Assembly: GCF_036669915.1 (NCBI RefSeq) | Contig: NC_089320.1 | Location: 344,245 to 408,244 of the forward strand | Direction: 5' to 3' | Length of the DNA stretch: 64,000 nt | Source: Pocillopora verrucosa | Taxonomy: Eukaryota; Cnidaria; Anthozoa; Scleractinia; Pocilloporidae | Part shown: piece after piece, positions 10,996 through 22,148 of the stretch | How the letters are laid out: each line of letters starts with the position of its first letter | Numbering within the stretch: the stretch's first letter is position 1 | Translations under genes and position numbers: made by a program | The notes under the pieces: generated by a model | Databases searched by the model: none | Told to the model about the DNA's origin: nothing | Seen by the model: only the letters and a program-made list of their open reading frames with translations

Positions 10996-13900
10996 ATGGC
11001 TGCGAACAAAAACAACCACACGAAATCTGGAGACAGGATGAACAGAATGTCCCTGGCGATCTCTGTGATTTCGTTGGCCCTCGTGTCATTGATGTTTGTG
11101 AGATTCGAATTTGTAAACAAACATTCGAGAGCACTTAAAAACCGTATTCAGCGGATTGACGTTAACCTTAAAGAAAACGTAGAGAGAGTTGTAGAAAAAA
11201 AGTTACAGTTTCATGAAACTGCACCAACAACGAGAATTAAGGAGAGGCCTGATGTTAACCTTGGTAAGTCATTGTTTACACATAGTATTGTTATGTAAGC
11301 TTTTAATAACAAACATTGCGTCATCCGGGTACGAAGTGATTTTTTCCAGTTTACGTCTCAATCCTATGAAGAGAAGACTCGCTGCTTAGATATGATTCTG
11401 TTGTAAATGGCTTTGAAACAGAACAAAGCTTCAATATCACAGTGACTGTATGTCATTTACAATATTTGTATGTCATATACCCTGGACCATATCTACAACA
11501 TATTTTTTTAAGAGGTCAAACTCAAATAACATTAAAATAATGATTATCTTCTTTATAACATGCCTTATGAAACAAAATACCCATGGGAGAATCATCGGAT
11601 AATTGTTTCAAAGTTATATTTTACTGTATTAATTACAATTTTTTCCCCTGAGAAGTACCTTAGGGGTCATTCAAAACACCTGCTTGCCAGTAACAGTAAT
11701 TTCATAGTATTGATGTGCAGCGTCTTGTATTCGTGCGACAGGAAACTCAGCGGAAATCAGATTGTATCAAATAGCCGAGTTTTGACCCCAGCCATTGGAA
11801 TTTCCTGAGTGACGGTGGTCTTTCATCTTTCACCTATAATCTGTTCCTTTACTCTAACTCGATTTAATTTGATTTGATTTTAACTTACCCCGATCTACCG
11901 TGGCTCAGATCCTCAGCTTATTTTTCGAAGAGGTCAAACTTAAATGACGTCGAAATCTGAATTACTTTTTGTTTAACGAGCTTAATAGGACAAAGGATTT
12001 CAAAATCAAACAAAATCAGACAAAAAATATTTTCAAGTCATAATTATTTACTCATTTATTATTATTAATAGTATTATCGTTAGTTTGTCTTGATGAAAAA
12101 ACTTTAGGATTATCTTAAACCTCTGCCTTCACCTTACAGTTATTTTGCGATATTGACATGTATTCGTGTTCAGGCAAACGAAGAAAGGTATAAACCTTTT
12201 TTTTTTTCCAAGTCAACCAAAGTTATGACACCGAGCATCGCGGTTTCTTCAATCAAGGCGTTTAAAATTCTTGAGGCTAATGTATTTGATCCCCGACAAA
12301 TTCCGCCGCGAGAATCCTCAGGTAACAAGAATTATCAAATACCTCTGAACATCTTGACTTTGCCAAAAGCATTTGGAGAGAAAAGCTTAATGAGCTTGCT
12401 ATTTAAAGTCTTAACTCAAAAGTTTCCTCTTCATCGAGAAAAAAAGACCGTATCAGATTAGTTTCCAACTATTTTCTCACAACATTGAGATAAGTCCATT
12501 TTTTTTTTCAACCAAGTTTTTTTTTTCTTTTTTTGGCTTGTTTTGTTCTCTCATGGACGATAAAACACCTCTCCCGCATAGCTCTATCATGGCTATCTTT
12601 CATGGGAATCAAACTTTACAGAAGTTAAAATCCAAAATATTTTATGCCTACGAACTTGATGGGACAAAGGAAATCAAAGACACCAAAGAGGATATGTTTT
12701 AAGATCATTTCCATTATCATTTATTCATCGATTTTTGTTTCAGTCAAAAAAACCTTCGGGATATATTTATAACTTCTGCTTTCACAAGATTAAGATTAAT
12801 TACAGATATATTTCTTGTCTAATTCAATAAAAGACATGATACCGAGCATTTCCTGAATCAAGGAGGTATACATTCTTCATGACCAATGCGTGTTATTTCC
12901 GCCAAAATCTGGCAGGAAAATTCTCACGCAATTGACAATCAGTTCCGGACATCTTAAATTTGAAACGTTTCTCGTTTAAGACGAAAGGACACATCAAACT
13001 AGCCTCCAAGTATTTTTCAACAAATTATTGAAAATTAATAAATATTCTTTCCTTTAATTTATTTATTTTTGGTTTGTTTCTCGATGTAATGATCTTACAT
13101 GCCTTTTGCACCGTTGTCTTAAGCTTATTGAAGTAAACGGTTTTGTCGGTAGGTCTCCAGGATAGCTCTTGTGATCGCGTTTCGTTCTGCACTTGTGAAA
13201 TAATAAAAGCATCTTTCTTCACGATCATTTTTTAATCAGGTTTTGAAAGCAAAGAAGGAAGTAAGCTTTTAACAAAGCATGATCACCAAAGAGAGAGAAG
13301 AGCTCCTGCTACTGGGGTAGTAACTTTGCATCAAGTCCGCTCACTAATCGACGATAATTTCAACAAGTCCTGCATTGCCAACGGCAGAATTTGCCAAGCA
13401 GGACCCCCGGGTCCTCCTGGAAGTACCGGCCCTCCAGGCCCATCGGGTTCTATCGGGCCTTCAGGAGTGAGTGGTGCGCGAGGGCCTGTCGGACTTCAGG
13501 GAATAAAAGGTGACAAAGGCGACACAGGGTCCCCAGGACAACCCGGAATTAAAGGAGACGTCGGACCCACGGGCCCTCCTGGCGTCGCTGGACCCACTGG
13601 CTCAAAAGGAAGAAGTGGCCGAAGAGGAGGGCAAGGTAACAGGGGACCTAAAGGAGAATGCTACTCTTCACCGAAAATTACCCTCTCTCCACTGTCTCAG
13701 GCAGTCTCCGTCAATTCCAGAGCAGTGTTTAACTGCGCGGTTCAAGGTCCAATGCCTTCGAGGATAAAATGGCAAAAGCTTGGTGGGCCTCTGTCTAGCG
13801 CTCCCATACACAACGGTAAGCTCAAAATCAAGAAAGTGCAAGAGTCCCATGCTGGGTTTTACATGTGTACAGCTCGCTCAAAGCTTGGAGCATTCAAAGT

Positions 13901-16719
13901 CATGAGCAGATTGGAGGTAAAAGGTACGATCTTCAACTTTTGTGCGACTGAAAACTAACGAAGTTAGCGTCCATATCTGCAAATTGCCCATACTCCTAAT
14001 CCAAGAAAACATTATCAATGAAACCCAGAGAAATGACTGTTCTGGAAAAAAAAAAAAAAGAAAATGTTCTAACCAGAGACTTTCATAAATTTTTCAATCG
14101 TGCTCATTTTATTATTTCCTGTGTGTAAATAAACTCGTTTCAGAAATAGAACAATGCCGTTTTTTTGGCCAAATCCACAGATGTCAGGCCCGCTGACCTA
14201 TTCAGGATGCAACACTATTTAAGAGAGAGCGGGAGTTGAAGTCAGTTCGCATTCTAAGTTCTTTAGCTGTGGTGATAGCTTTTTACTGAAAAAGGTCTTA
14301 CTGTCTTTCGCCTTTGAACTGATGCTGAAACAAAAAATATATATATCAGCTTGAGTGCTCTTTTAAATTCTTTGCGGGGAAAGCGTAATCACTTGATTTC
14401 TCGTTTGCGAGATTGACACGTGAAAATTTCTGGATCTTGTCTCAATTCAGCTTTTAAAAGCGCTTTAATTTTCCCGAAATCTCTCTTCTTTGATTGCACA
14501 CTTCTCAGTTGGTAATTTTATGAAGCGCCATTTTAAGTTAGCTATTAAAAAAAATAATAATGATCCCACGGATGTGACTTACAGCATCTTGAAACGACTT
14601 CAGAATTTTTTCCGGCGTTCGAAATTAGATTAGTAAAGACAAAATAGTCCAGAGTTATTTCACGGAACTTTCTTTGAGAAAAGGTGATGGATTTGCTTCC
14701 CTAGTCAATCAGCGCCTTGAAAATGATAGGCTATATCACGAATTCTTTGGATCAGAATTTCTACAAATGACTATCTTATCTCTAAAACAGTCGTCAGGCC
14801 AGCTTTGAGTATGATTGTAACATTTTGTTTTCTTTCAGTGCGACCTGAATTTATCGAAAAGCCACCAGAGCTGATCATTCGTGATCGAGGAACCAACGTA
14901 CGCCTGTGCTGCAAGGCCAGAGGGTACCCTCGTCCGGTAGTAGAATGGAAACTGAATGATGACTTGTCTGCCATGATGCCGAAATCTCAGGAAGATGGAT
15001 GCCTTGAAGTTGATATGGATAGAGAGAGCACTCAAGGAACGGAATATGTTTGTCTGGCTGAGAACAGCTTTGGATCGGCGAACATATCAGCCTTGGTGTA
15101 TGCAAGATCGTTTGGTAATACTCTTTCAGTTTTGCTTTTACTGTAGAGCGTAAAGTGTACGAGACATGAGAGTTTTTATCTACTGTTTTAATAAATTTAA
15201 TTGTTTAAAAAACTGGTCCAGCATAAAAAAATATTCAAAAAGAAAGTGAAGCTGGATTTTGAGTGGCGGGCAATGCGCTAGCCTAGTTCTTAACAGTGGC
15301 GCCCAATATCAAGTTGACTTAACTAAGATATGTTGGTTTTTCTTTTTCATTATTGATTATTGCATTATTGTGGGCATTCACCTTAAGCCTCTCTACATGA
15401 AACAAAACCTCTTTCGAAAGCAATTTCTAAAAGAGTAAACTCATGAAATCCTTACGCACAATTAAGTTGGAACTCTAGCTAGTTAATACAGGAAAAGCAC
15501 GATGTCAAACACACACACTGTAGTTTTAATAGCCAACCACAATACCCTGAAATTGGACCAGTAGACTCCAAATGCATACTGGCTGATAGACGTAGCCTTG
15601 CAGTAACAGTACTCAGGCTTTTAACCCTACTGTACCTTCGAAATTGAATGCCATTTTCCAAGTTTGACTTTCGAAGGTCAGTCAAAGCAATTTTCAAGAC
15701 TCCAATTAAGCAAATGGATGAATAATCAAATGAACCGTTAAAAAAATGTTCTTTTTCCTAGAAGATAAAACTACATGTAATTTCAGGGACTAGCACAAAA
15801 TTATGTTGCTTAATACAGGTCTTGCTTTACTTTTCTTACATGTTTAGTTGCTGGACAATCATACATAATTGGAAACAATGAATCGCACATTGCAGCCCTA
15901 AACCAATGGTTATACCCTGTTGTAAAGAGTAGAAGCTCCTCCTGGTTTATGTGCTGGATATTGACAGTAAATGGTGGGAATGCTTCTGCATTCCACAAGC
16001 TGTGTGACAACAAAGGGCCGACTTTGGTTATTGTCCGCGTTGGAGGTTACATCTTTGGCGGATACACCGGCGTATCATGGAGTAATGATCGTAAGTAACT
16101 GGTTACTCAAGCCGCCATTCTGTCATGAACGCGTATTGATCGCATCTGGAATTATACTTAGTTAAGATGCACACGAAAGCTAAATTTTCTCTTATTTAAA
16201 CAACAACATAACACGACAGAAAACTTTTTAAAGTCTTGCAAAAGCGTACAGTTAGATAATAAATCATATACATAAGATATCACTTAAAGAGCGCCTACGT
16301 TTCCAACAAAGTGTTTCAAATATTTCTATTCATGTTAGTTTACTAAAATAGTTTAAAATAATTCTTTGCTGCTATTCGTTGAAGGTTGTGGATACAAGTA
16401 CAGTCCTACTGCCTTTTTGTTTTCATTGGTAAACAAACCTGGCTGGGAACCAATGAAGATGCCTCAAAGAGGAGACGGTACCAGTCCTGTAGAGTCCATC
16501 TACGCTTGTGATCGATATGGACCCGTGTTTGGTAAAGGATTCGATCTTAAAATTGGAGACGACGCCGAATACAATAGAAATTCTCTGGCAAATATCGGAT
16601 GGACTTTCAAACCACCTATAGGCTCTAGCTATTCAACCAGCTTCGCTAACACATTCATGGCTGGAGTAGAACGTTTCTCACCTGACGAGGTTGAAGTGTT
16701 ATATGAACAAGTTGACTAA
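10996..16719 (+). CDS. Gene B: type II transmembrane collagen/Ig/Ig/TLDc protein, intact
   Basis: Five exons: 10996-11263, 13240-13923, 14839-15114, 15848-16090, 16385-16719, all joined in phase 1 with GT-AG borders, predicting 601 residues. Residues 1-17 are a cytosolic tail. MSLAISVISLALVSLMFV (18-35) is a signal-anchor helix, followed by a charged, possibly coiled stretch (41-72). RERR at 107-110 fits a furin site. CIANGRIC precedes 29 uninterrupted Gly-X-Y triplets (144-230) capped by GEC. Ig1 (231-317) has C255, W267, C299 and YMC; Ig2 (318-409) has C341/C342 and YVC. TLDc (410-601) has LCDNKGPTL, YIFGGY and terminal DEVEVLYE. The topology puts collagen, Ig and TLDc outside the cell, unlike ordinary intracellular TLDc proteins. 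ATG 10996 is preferred over an upstream in-frame TTG at 10960. Trimerisation, shedding and an adhesion or matrix role are inferred from the domains. Confidence 0.87.
11500..13080 (+). repeat. Three-unit version of the intron-1 repeat in gene B
   Basis: The same repeat family as at 1-4200: landmark GGTCAAACTTAA-like blocks at 11512, 11930 and 12603, and the 'TTCGTG..CAGGCAAACGAAG' block near 12162. It lies entirely inside intron 1 (11264-13239). No coding potential is supported. Confidence 0.65.
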
Positions 16720-18300
16720 AGGAAACGAATTGAAGGAACAATGATATTCAAATGTTAAAACAAACAACTATGCTTCTGTTTTGAAAGTGTTATTTGCCTT
16801 GATGACAAGCCAAACCGATTTTTTAGAGTTATACCTTCGTGGCGCTTAATTGAATTAAATATAAGTATGCAAAATAATTTGTAAAATTAGAGGTTGTGTT
16901 GATAGCTACAATTTATAATAGTAATGTTAGTTTTTTTTATATATTGTTACTGATACCGACTATTTTCATGAGCAGTTACTAAACAGTTGCAATTGGGTAT
17001 TGTAAACACTGTTAGGCACAGCAAGTAATGTCTTGTAAGTTTCTGTTTTGTTAAATTGAATTTTTTTCTCTGCTAGTTCGATGATCGTTTAGGTATGTGA
17101 TCATTGTAAACAATACCAGAAAGTATTGTTATTATTGAATATTTTAGTGTGTTGTTGGGTACAAAAAATATACATGTTCAAGATTTCTATGTTACCGAAG
17201 ATCAAGACAAAATCATTCAGCCTCCTGTATCAATGAAATAAACAGATTTTTACGCAATAACATTATCCTGCTCAAATCATCTGGATATTATCATATGTAT
17301 AGTCAGTAAAGAGTTTACGAGATTTAAAAAGGCTTTCAGCGATACGAATTCGAGGAACAATGCTGTTTAAACTGATAAAAAAATGCACACAATCTCTTAA
17401 TTTTGTTATGAAATTTTATAAAAATTGTAAATTCAGTGGTTGTTTCCAAGGCTTGACTTGCTCCAAATAAGTTTTCAAACATTTCAGGACTACAATTGCA
17501 ATGCAGCATGAGCGTATCCAAGGGCACCCGCGAGTGCCCATTACCTCCCTTTTCTGTTGCCCCCCTTTCCTTTGTGAGAAATTTTTGTCTCAGTGAATGG
17601 GATTTCAATATTTTTTTTCAAAGAAAACCGTTGAGAACACGCGCGATTCCGTAGGTTATAATCGGTATAATTTTCTCCTGTACTAGATTTCTGCTCCATT
17701 TGCCTAGCATCAGTCGGCACATGAACTCTACTCGGCCGACACACAGGAGAAAGCTGGTTAAGTTACTTCGCGTTTGGCGAGCGAAAATGCGTAACTGTGA
17801 TCCCTTCTCGCTCCCGCTACCCTCTTTGAAAAACCCCTAGTTACGCCGCTGTAGAGTAAAAATGCAGAGATGGTCTGTGCTCTGCCAACATGACAGGAGC
17901 ACACACATTCTCCGCACACAACTTCTTTTGCATTGCCATAAATTACTATTACCGGATAAAGAACATCTAAAATTTACACGTAAAAATAGTTTTTTGTCTT
18001 ATGATCTCTCGTTTGCTCTTGGCGAAATATTACGGATATAAGCAAACTACGACGTCAATAGAAACGAGAACGTGGCAAAACTTAAGTTACAATGACAGAA
18101 CAACAGCTCAGCACGTGCATTTTAAAACTTTGTACATTCTGTAGCCGTCCTCTGCAGAAAAACGTAAAATCAAAACTTTACGCAGCTGAGAACGAGAACC
18201 ACGACGGAGAATTAATAAAGTTTCCATTCAGAACTCAACGCTGCTCACATAAAGTGTGCTGAAGTTAAGGTGTGGCGCCGTAAGAGAAGGTAAACACAAC
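16720..18300. other. 3' flank of gene B, duplicated at 30520-32160
   Basis: No gene seen. An AATAAA lies at 17237-17242, about 520 bases past the stop, and could serve as the gene B polyadenylation signal. The stretch is repeated at 30520-32160 with roughly 90% identity by eye, and part of it also follows gene A (8600-9100). Confidence 0.55.
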
Positions 18301-20280
18301 TAGCCAATCGAGAATTTCATATTAAAGTAATCGATGTTTTCAACCTGCCTGCCTGGGTCCCTATTGGCATCGGTTGGCGATCTACGGTTATATTTAGAGG
18401 TATAATGTTTGGGCTAAAAATGCACTATTCCAAGAACTTTCTTGCGACCCACCTAACATGTGATATCTTTATGACTGTGCATTTCTTAGATATGGTGGCA
18501 TAAGAAAATTTGCAAATAAGAAACGGAATCTAAACAAAATTGTTTTTCACGGGTTTCTTCAATGAGATATTTAATAATTTTGTAAATAGAAAGAGAAAGA
18601 TGGTAATTTTTTAAGCTCGGTAAAGAAATAGAGAAATATGTTTTTCGTCTTGTCACGAGCTTGACAAGACTCTCTTGACAATTTAAATGACTATCAATCT
18701 GCTTTCCAGTGAAAATGACTTCATTTGGTTGAAGCATCACAAAAGTCTGAGTGCCTATCCTTAAAATGGTCAAACAGCAGACACATCTTAAGTTTTTGCA
18801 ATCAGCACGTTTATATGTAGAACTACCTGTAATATGTTTACATTTAAGCTTGGTGTTTTTTGTTTTGTTTTTTTTTTACGTCCACCAAAACTTGATACAT
18901 ATTTGAACAAGTGCGTGTTAAACGAACGACAATATTAGACTTCAACCAAAACACTAAAGTAAGGAAAACTACTCTAGGTGGAAATAAAACTTAAATAAGA
19001 TCATATTCGTACGGCGTAGAATCGTGAAACATCTCGAAAGAGCTACCCTTTATCAAGTTTAAATGACACATTTTGCAGGGCATTTTAAGTGATAAACCCA
19101 CGATGTATGTTGAGAGAAACTGCGAAAAGCTCTTCGTCAGCATTGTTGTATTTTTCGGCATCTTTTAATTAAGACTGCGATGCCCTCAATCAAAATTCTC
19201 GGAATGGCGTTCAATTATCCGTATTTTCTGATTAAAAATTTATTTTTGTAACTAGAATTCTTCGCGCACAATCTTTCTCTGCATCAAAAAACTGCAAATA
19301 ATACATCTTATATAATACCTTATATCCTTTTGGCAGTGCGAAATGCCAGTTAGATAAGTGTTCATCATTTACTGAGCACATGCCTCGTAACTTTGGAAAC
19401 CATTGGCAGGATCTGGAATTTGACTCTTGAACTGAAAGAAAGATGAAATTGCAGCTGTAGCAAGCATGAAAGTAAACAAATGAACGAAATTGCAGAAAGA
19501 AGCTTATAAAAGATTCAGGCCTCAGCAGGATTCGAAACCATGCCTCTCAACCATTATTTGGGCGCAACTAAGATACAAAGCCACATTTTGGGAACGAGGC
19601 AACTGTGGTGCTTTTTTTTTTTCACCTTATTGCAGCTTGGACTCAAGGACTCTTCATCTTTAATTACGTCTAACTTGCGAGGATTATTTCGTTGCTTGTA
19701 TGTCACCTGCAGATCAAATTATGCTCTCAGATCATGATTAAATTGCGTATGCAAACATGCTCTTTTGTAAGTGGGTGTTTTTTTTTTGTTTTTTTTTTGT
19801 AAAAGCACGCGAACGTTTTTTTTCCTCTTAATATCTACAGATGTTACGTCGGATGTTTCATTGACAAACTTCGTGCAAAAAATATATATCTCGTACCCTT
19901 TTCCTCGAAGTGTAAGTGTACAATTTAAAAATGTCCTAAAGGCGCAGCTTCAATAAATTTTACACCTGAAGTAAAAAAAATTGACATTCGAAAGCAAACA
20001 CTGGCACTCATTTCATTGTTCTTCACATTTCGTATCGGTCGGGAGACTTATTTGGGCGCTATGTTTGAATTTGAAAACAAACTCAGCTAACAGTTAATTT
20101 TGAAACTGAGTTCCGAAACCATAGAGTTGTAACCAGGAGCGTGTGAAAATGGAGGGTAACGAATAGGGGCCAAGATTCCAATTTCGCTCGGTTGAAGGAA
20201 ATTAACTGTCGTAATGTGAACTTTGTGAACTAGATGCGAGTACAACTTTGTTATTCACATATTTCACATTCCCATTACAG
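18301..20280. other. GPCR1 upstream region
   Basis: No supported gene. It is duplicated at 32161-35363, apart from a 1.3 kb insert there. It contains a decayed tRNA-derived element (19513-19600) and T-runs. A strong splice acceptor, TTCCCATTACAG, ends at 20280, just 26 bases before the GPCR1 ATG, so a 5' UTR intron with an unseen leader exon upstream is likely. The same acceptor is conserved before GPCR2. Confidence 0.5.
19513..19600 (-). mobile_element. Decayed tRNA-derived SINE, copy 1
   Basis: Read on the minus strand: CCTCGTTCCCAAAATGTGGC, then a degraded tRNA body, GGTTTCGAATCC (B-box-like), and GCTGAGGCCTGAAT. The order and flanks match the intact tRNA-like element at 49308-49453, including the 5' flank CCTCGCTCCCAATGTGTGGC, so this is an old copy of the same family. 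It has been copied along with the segmental duplication (34591-34686). Confidence 0.6.
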
Positions 20281-20306
20281 TTCTGCGACAAATTAGAAGC
20301 CATACA

Positions 20307-21251
20307 ATGGTAGACCCATTTTGCGAATATTTACTGCAACTGTGGCCAGATACATCTGAAGTGAAGACGCTTCGCTGGACGTGTATCGCAAATGTCGTCT
20401 TAAACAGCTTTTTGTGTTATACTGCTGTGATGTTAAATGCTATAACGATCCACGGAATACGAAAAACATCCTTTTTACCAACACCTCTGAAGACTTTGCT
20501 GTTGAGTCTTGCTGTTTCAGATGTTGGTGTTGGTATATTTGCTCAGCCATTGTTTACTTCAGTTTATGTCAAGTTGCTGGCACAACACTCTCCTGGGTGT
20601 CCTTTCTATAAGACTGTCTATGCCTTATCAGTACTGTTTTGCATGGCTTCTTTGAGTGGCGTTGCAGCCATCAGCTTGGATAGATTCTTGGCCATTCATC
20701 TTCATTTAAGATACCATGAACTTGTAACGTACCCGCGCGTACTTGTTGTGGTAATATTCAATTGGATGCTGAGTGCGTTTGTTTCGCTGATGTGGTTCTG
20801 GGTTCCACTGCACATTGCGTACCCTCTTATCTATATTCCCTCGATCCTCTTTCACCTAGTGAGTGCGATGGCTTGTATCAAGATTTATCAAGTTGTGCAA
20901 CGCCATAAAAACCAGATTAATTCCCTGCAAGTACAGTGCGAAGAACAAAGGCCTAGTGAATTGGTAAATTCTGCTGGCCTTCGAAAGTCTGTAGTCGGTG
21001 TATTTTACGTATATGCGGCGTATTTAATCTGTTACTTACCTTCTTCATTCTGTTACATTGTCGTAGCACTTAACGGTCCAAGCATTCTGTTAAAAGTGTT
21101 TATCTCTTTCTCGAATTCTCTTGTATTCCTTAATTCGACTTTGAACCCAATACTTTATTGTTGGAAGATGAGACACATTCGACACTCTATCATGAACATG
21201 TTGCGCAACACACTGAATAGGTTCAGAAACTCTTTATCGCTTGAAGAGTGA
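20307..21251 (+). CDS. GPCR1: intronless class A (rhodopsin-like) receptor
   Basis: 314 residues and seven hydrophobic helices in one exon. Class A landmarks: N44 in TM1, LAVSD with D72 in TM2, C98 before TM3, DRF at 125-127 in place of DRY, W153 in TM4, CYLP with P245 in TM6, and NPILY at 280-284 in TM7, followed by a basic helix-8-like segment. Loops are short and there is no long N-terminal domain, as in small-ligand or peptide receptors; the ligand cannot be read from the sequence. ATG 20307 follows a splice acceptor at 20280. The lipase C1 gene converges on it from the other strand, with stops about 0.9 kb apart. It differs from GPCR2 at 13 of 314 residues. Confidence 0.9.
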   Translation: MVDPFCEYLLQLWPDTSEVKTLRWTCIANVVLNSFLCYTAVMLNAITIHGIRKTSFLPTPLKTLLLSLAVSDVGVGIFAQPLFTSVYVKLLAQHSPGCPFYKTVYALSVLFCMASLSGVAAISLDRFLAIHLHLRYHELVTYPRVLVVVIFNWMLSAFVSLMWFWVPLHIAYPLIYIPSILFHLVSAMACIKIYQVVQRHKNQINSLQVQCEEQRPSELVNSAGLRKSVVGVFYVYAAYLICYLPSSFCYIVVALNGPSILLKVFISFSNSLVFLNSTLNPILYCWKMRHIRHSIMNMLRNTLNRFRNSLSLEE

Positions 21252-21340
21252 TAAACGTTTCATCAAACTTAAACTAGGATCTAATTTTTTATAATAAGAA
21301 TTGTACACAAGCAGGATTTGGTTTGGCCCACTTACGAAGT

Positions 21341-21346
21341 AATAAA
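21341..21346 (+). promoter_or_regulatory. GPCR1 polyadenylation signal AATAAA
   Basis: AATAAA 90 bases after the GPCR1 stop. The equivalent site in GPCR2 (36424-36429) reads AACAAA. Confidence 0.55.
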
Positions 21347-21678
21347 TACATGTAACTGCAGTAAAGAAATCGAATTTGCTTTTCCTGCCATGTATTGATT
21401 GAGCATGGAGTAGCTAAAAGCGGGATGTAAATATGATAAAGGGAAAAACGCCCAGGATGTTGTTTATTGTCTTACTAGCGCTAACTAATGAGCGCGGAAG
21501 TGGACAATACAAGGTAATTCAATCAAGCGTGGTGGGCGAACGAACTTGTGATTTATTTTATCGCTTTTTCTCTATAATCATATTTGATTGTATTTTTTAG
21601 ATATTTTTAGTTATTCAAATGAATGTTTTATTGATCACAGCCTTAGAATGACCCTCAACTTTCCGAGCTTTTCCTCGC

Positions 21679-21730
21679 GGCTTACCCGGCTCACCTGGCT
21701 CATCCAGCTCACCCGGCTCACCCGGCTCAC
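21679..21730 (+). repeat. 9-bp microsatellite, unit CTCACCCGG-like
   Basis: About five and a half copies of a 9-base unit (ACCCGGCTC and variants) between GPCR1 and lipase C1. The equivalent place in unit 2 (near 36820) has only a short remnant. Confidence 0.7.
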
Positions 21731-22064
21731 TTCAACTGTTTCGAAAGTCTCGCTTATTAGTCTCCCCAGCACGTTTCCTTTTGTTTTCGGAGCAAAATTT
21801 ATTACTAAAGTTTTATAGTCTTACAGCGTCATAGGTAATAAAAACCTTCCCAACTTTTCTTTTTTTTCCCCCTAGTGTTTTAGAAGTAAACGCTGAGGCG
21901 TATCCTTTTTGTCATTTCCAATTATCTCCCATAAAATTGGAAAAACTCTCCCCGAAAAAGGTGACTATGTTCTTGGTGCTATAACGAACAGAGGGGTGTC
22001 TCCATTTATGTTTTAAGGATAAAACAAGTGAACAAAGCAAAACAAAAATCAGGGAAGAAAGCAA

Positions 22065-22070
22065 TTTATT
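22065..22070 (-). promoter_or_regulatory. Lipase C1 polyadenylation signal
   Basis: AATAAA on the minus strand (TTTATT as written), about 80 bases beyond the proposed C1 stop. Its position is matched in C2 and, as ATTAAA, in C3 and C4, which supports the terminal exon assignments. Confidence 0.6.
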
Positions 22071-22148
22071 TTTCAATCATTCGTTTGACTTGAACCAGTG
22101 GATTCTTTAATCAAGACGTAGATCCACAATCCTTTGCACTTTCACACT

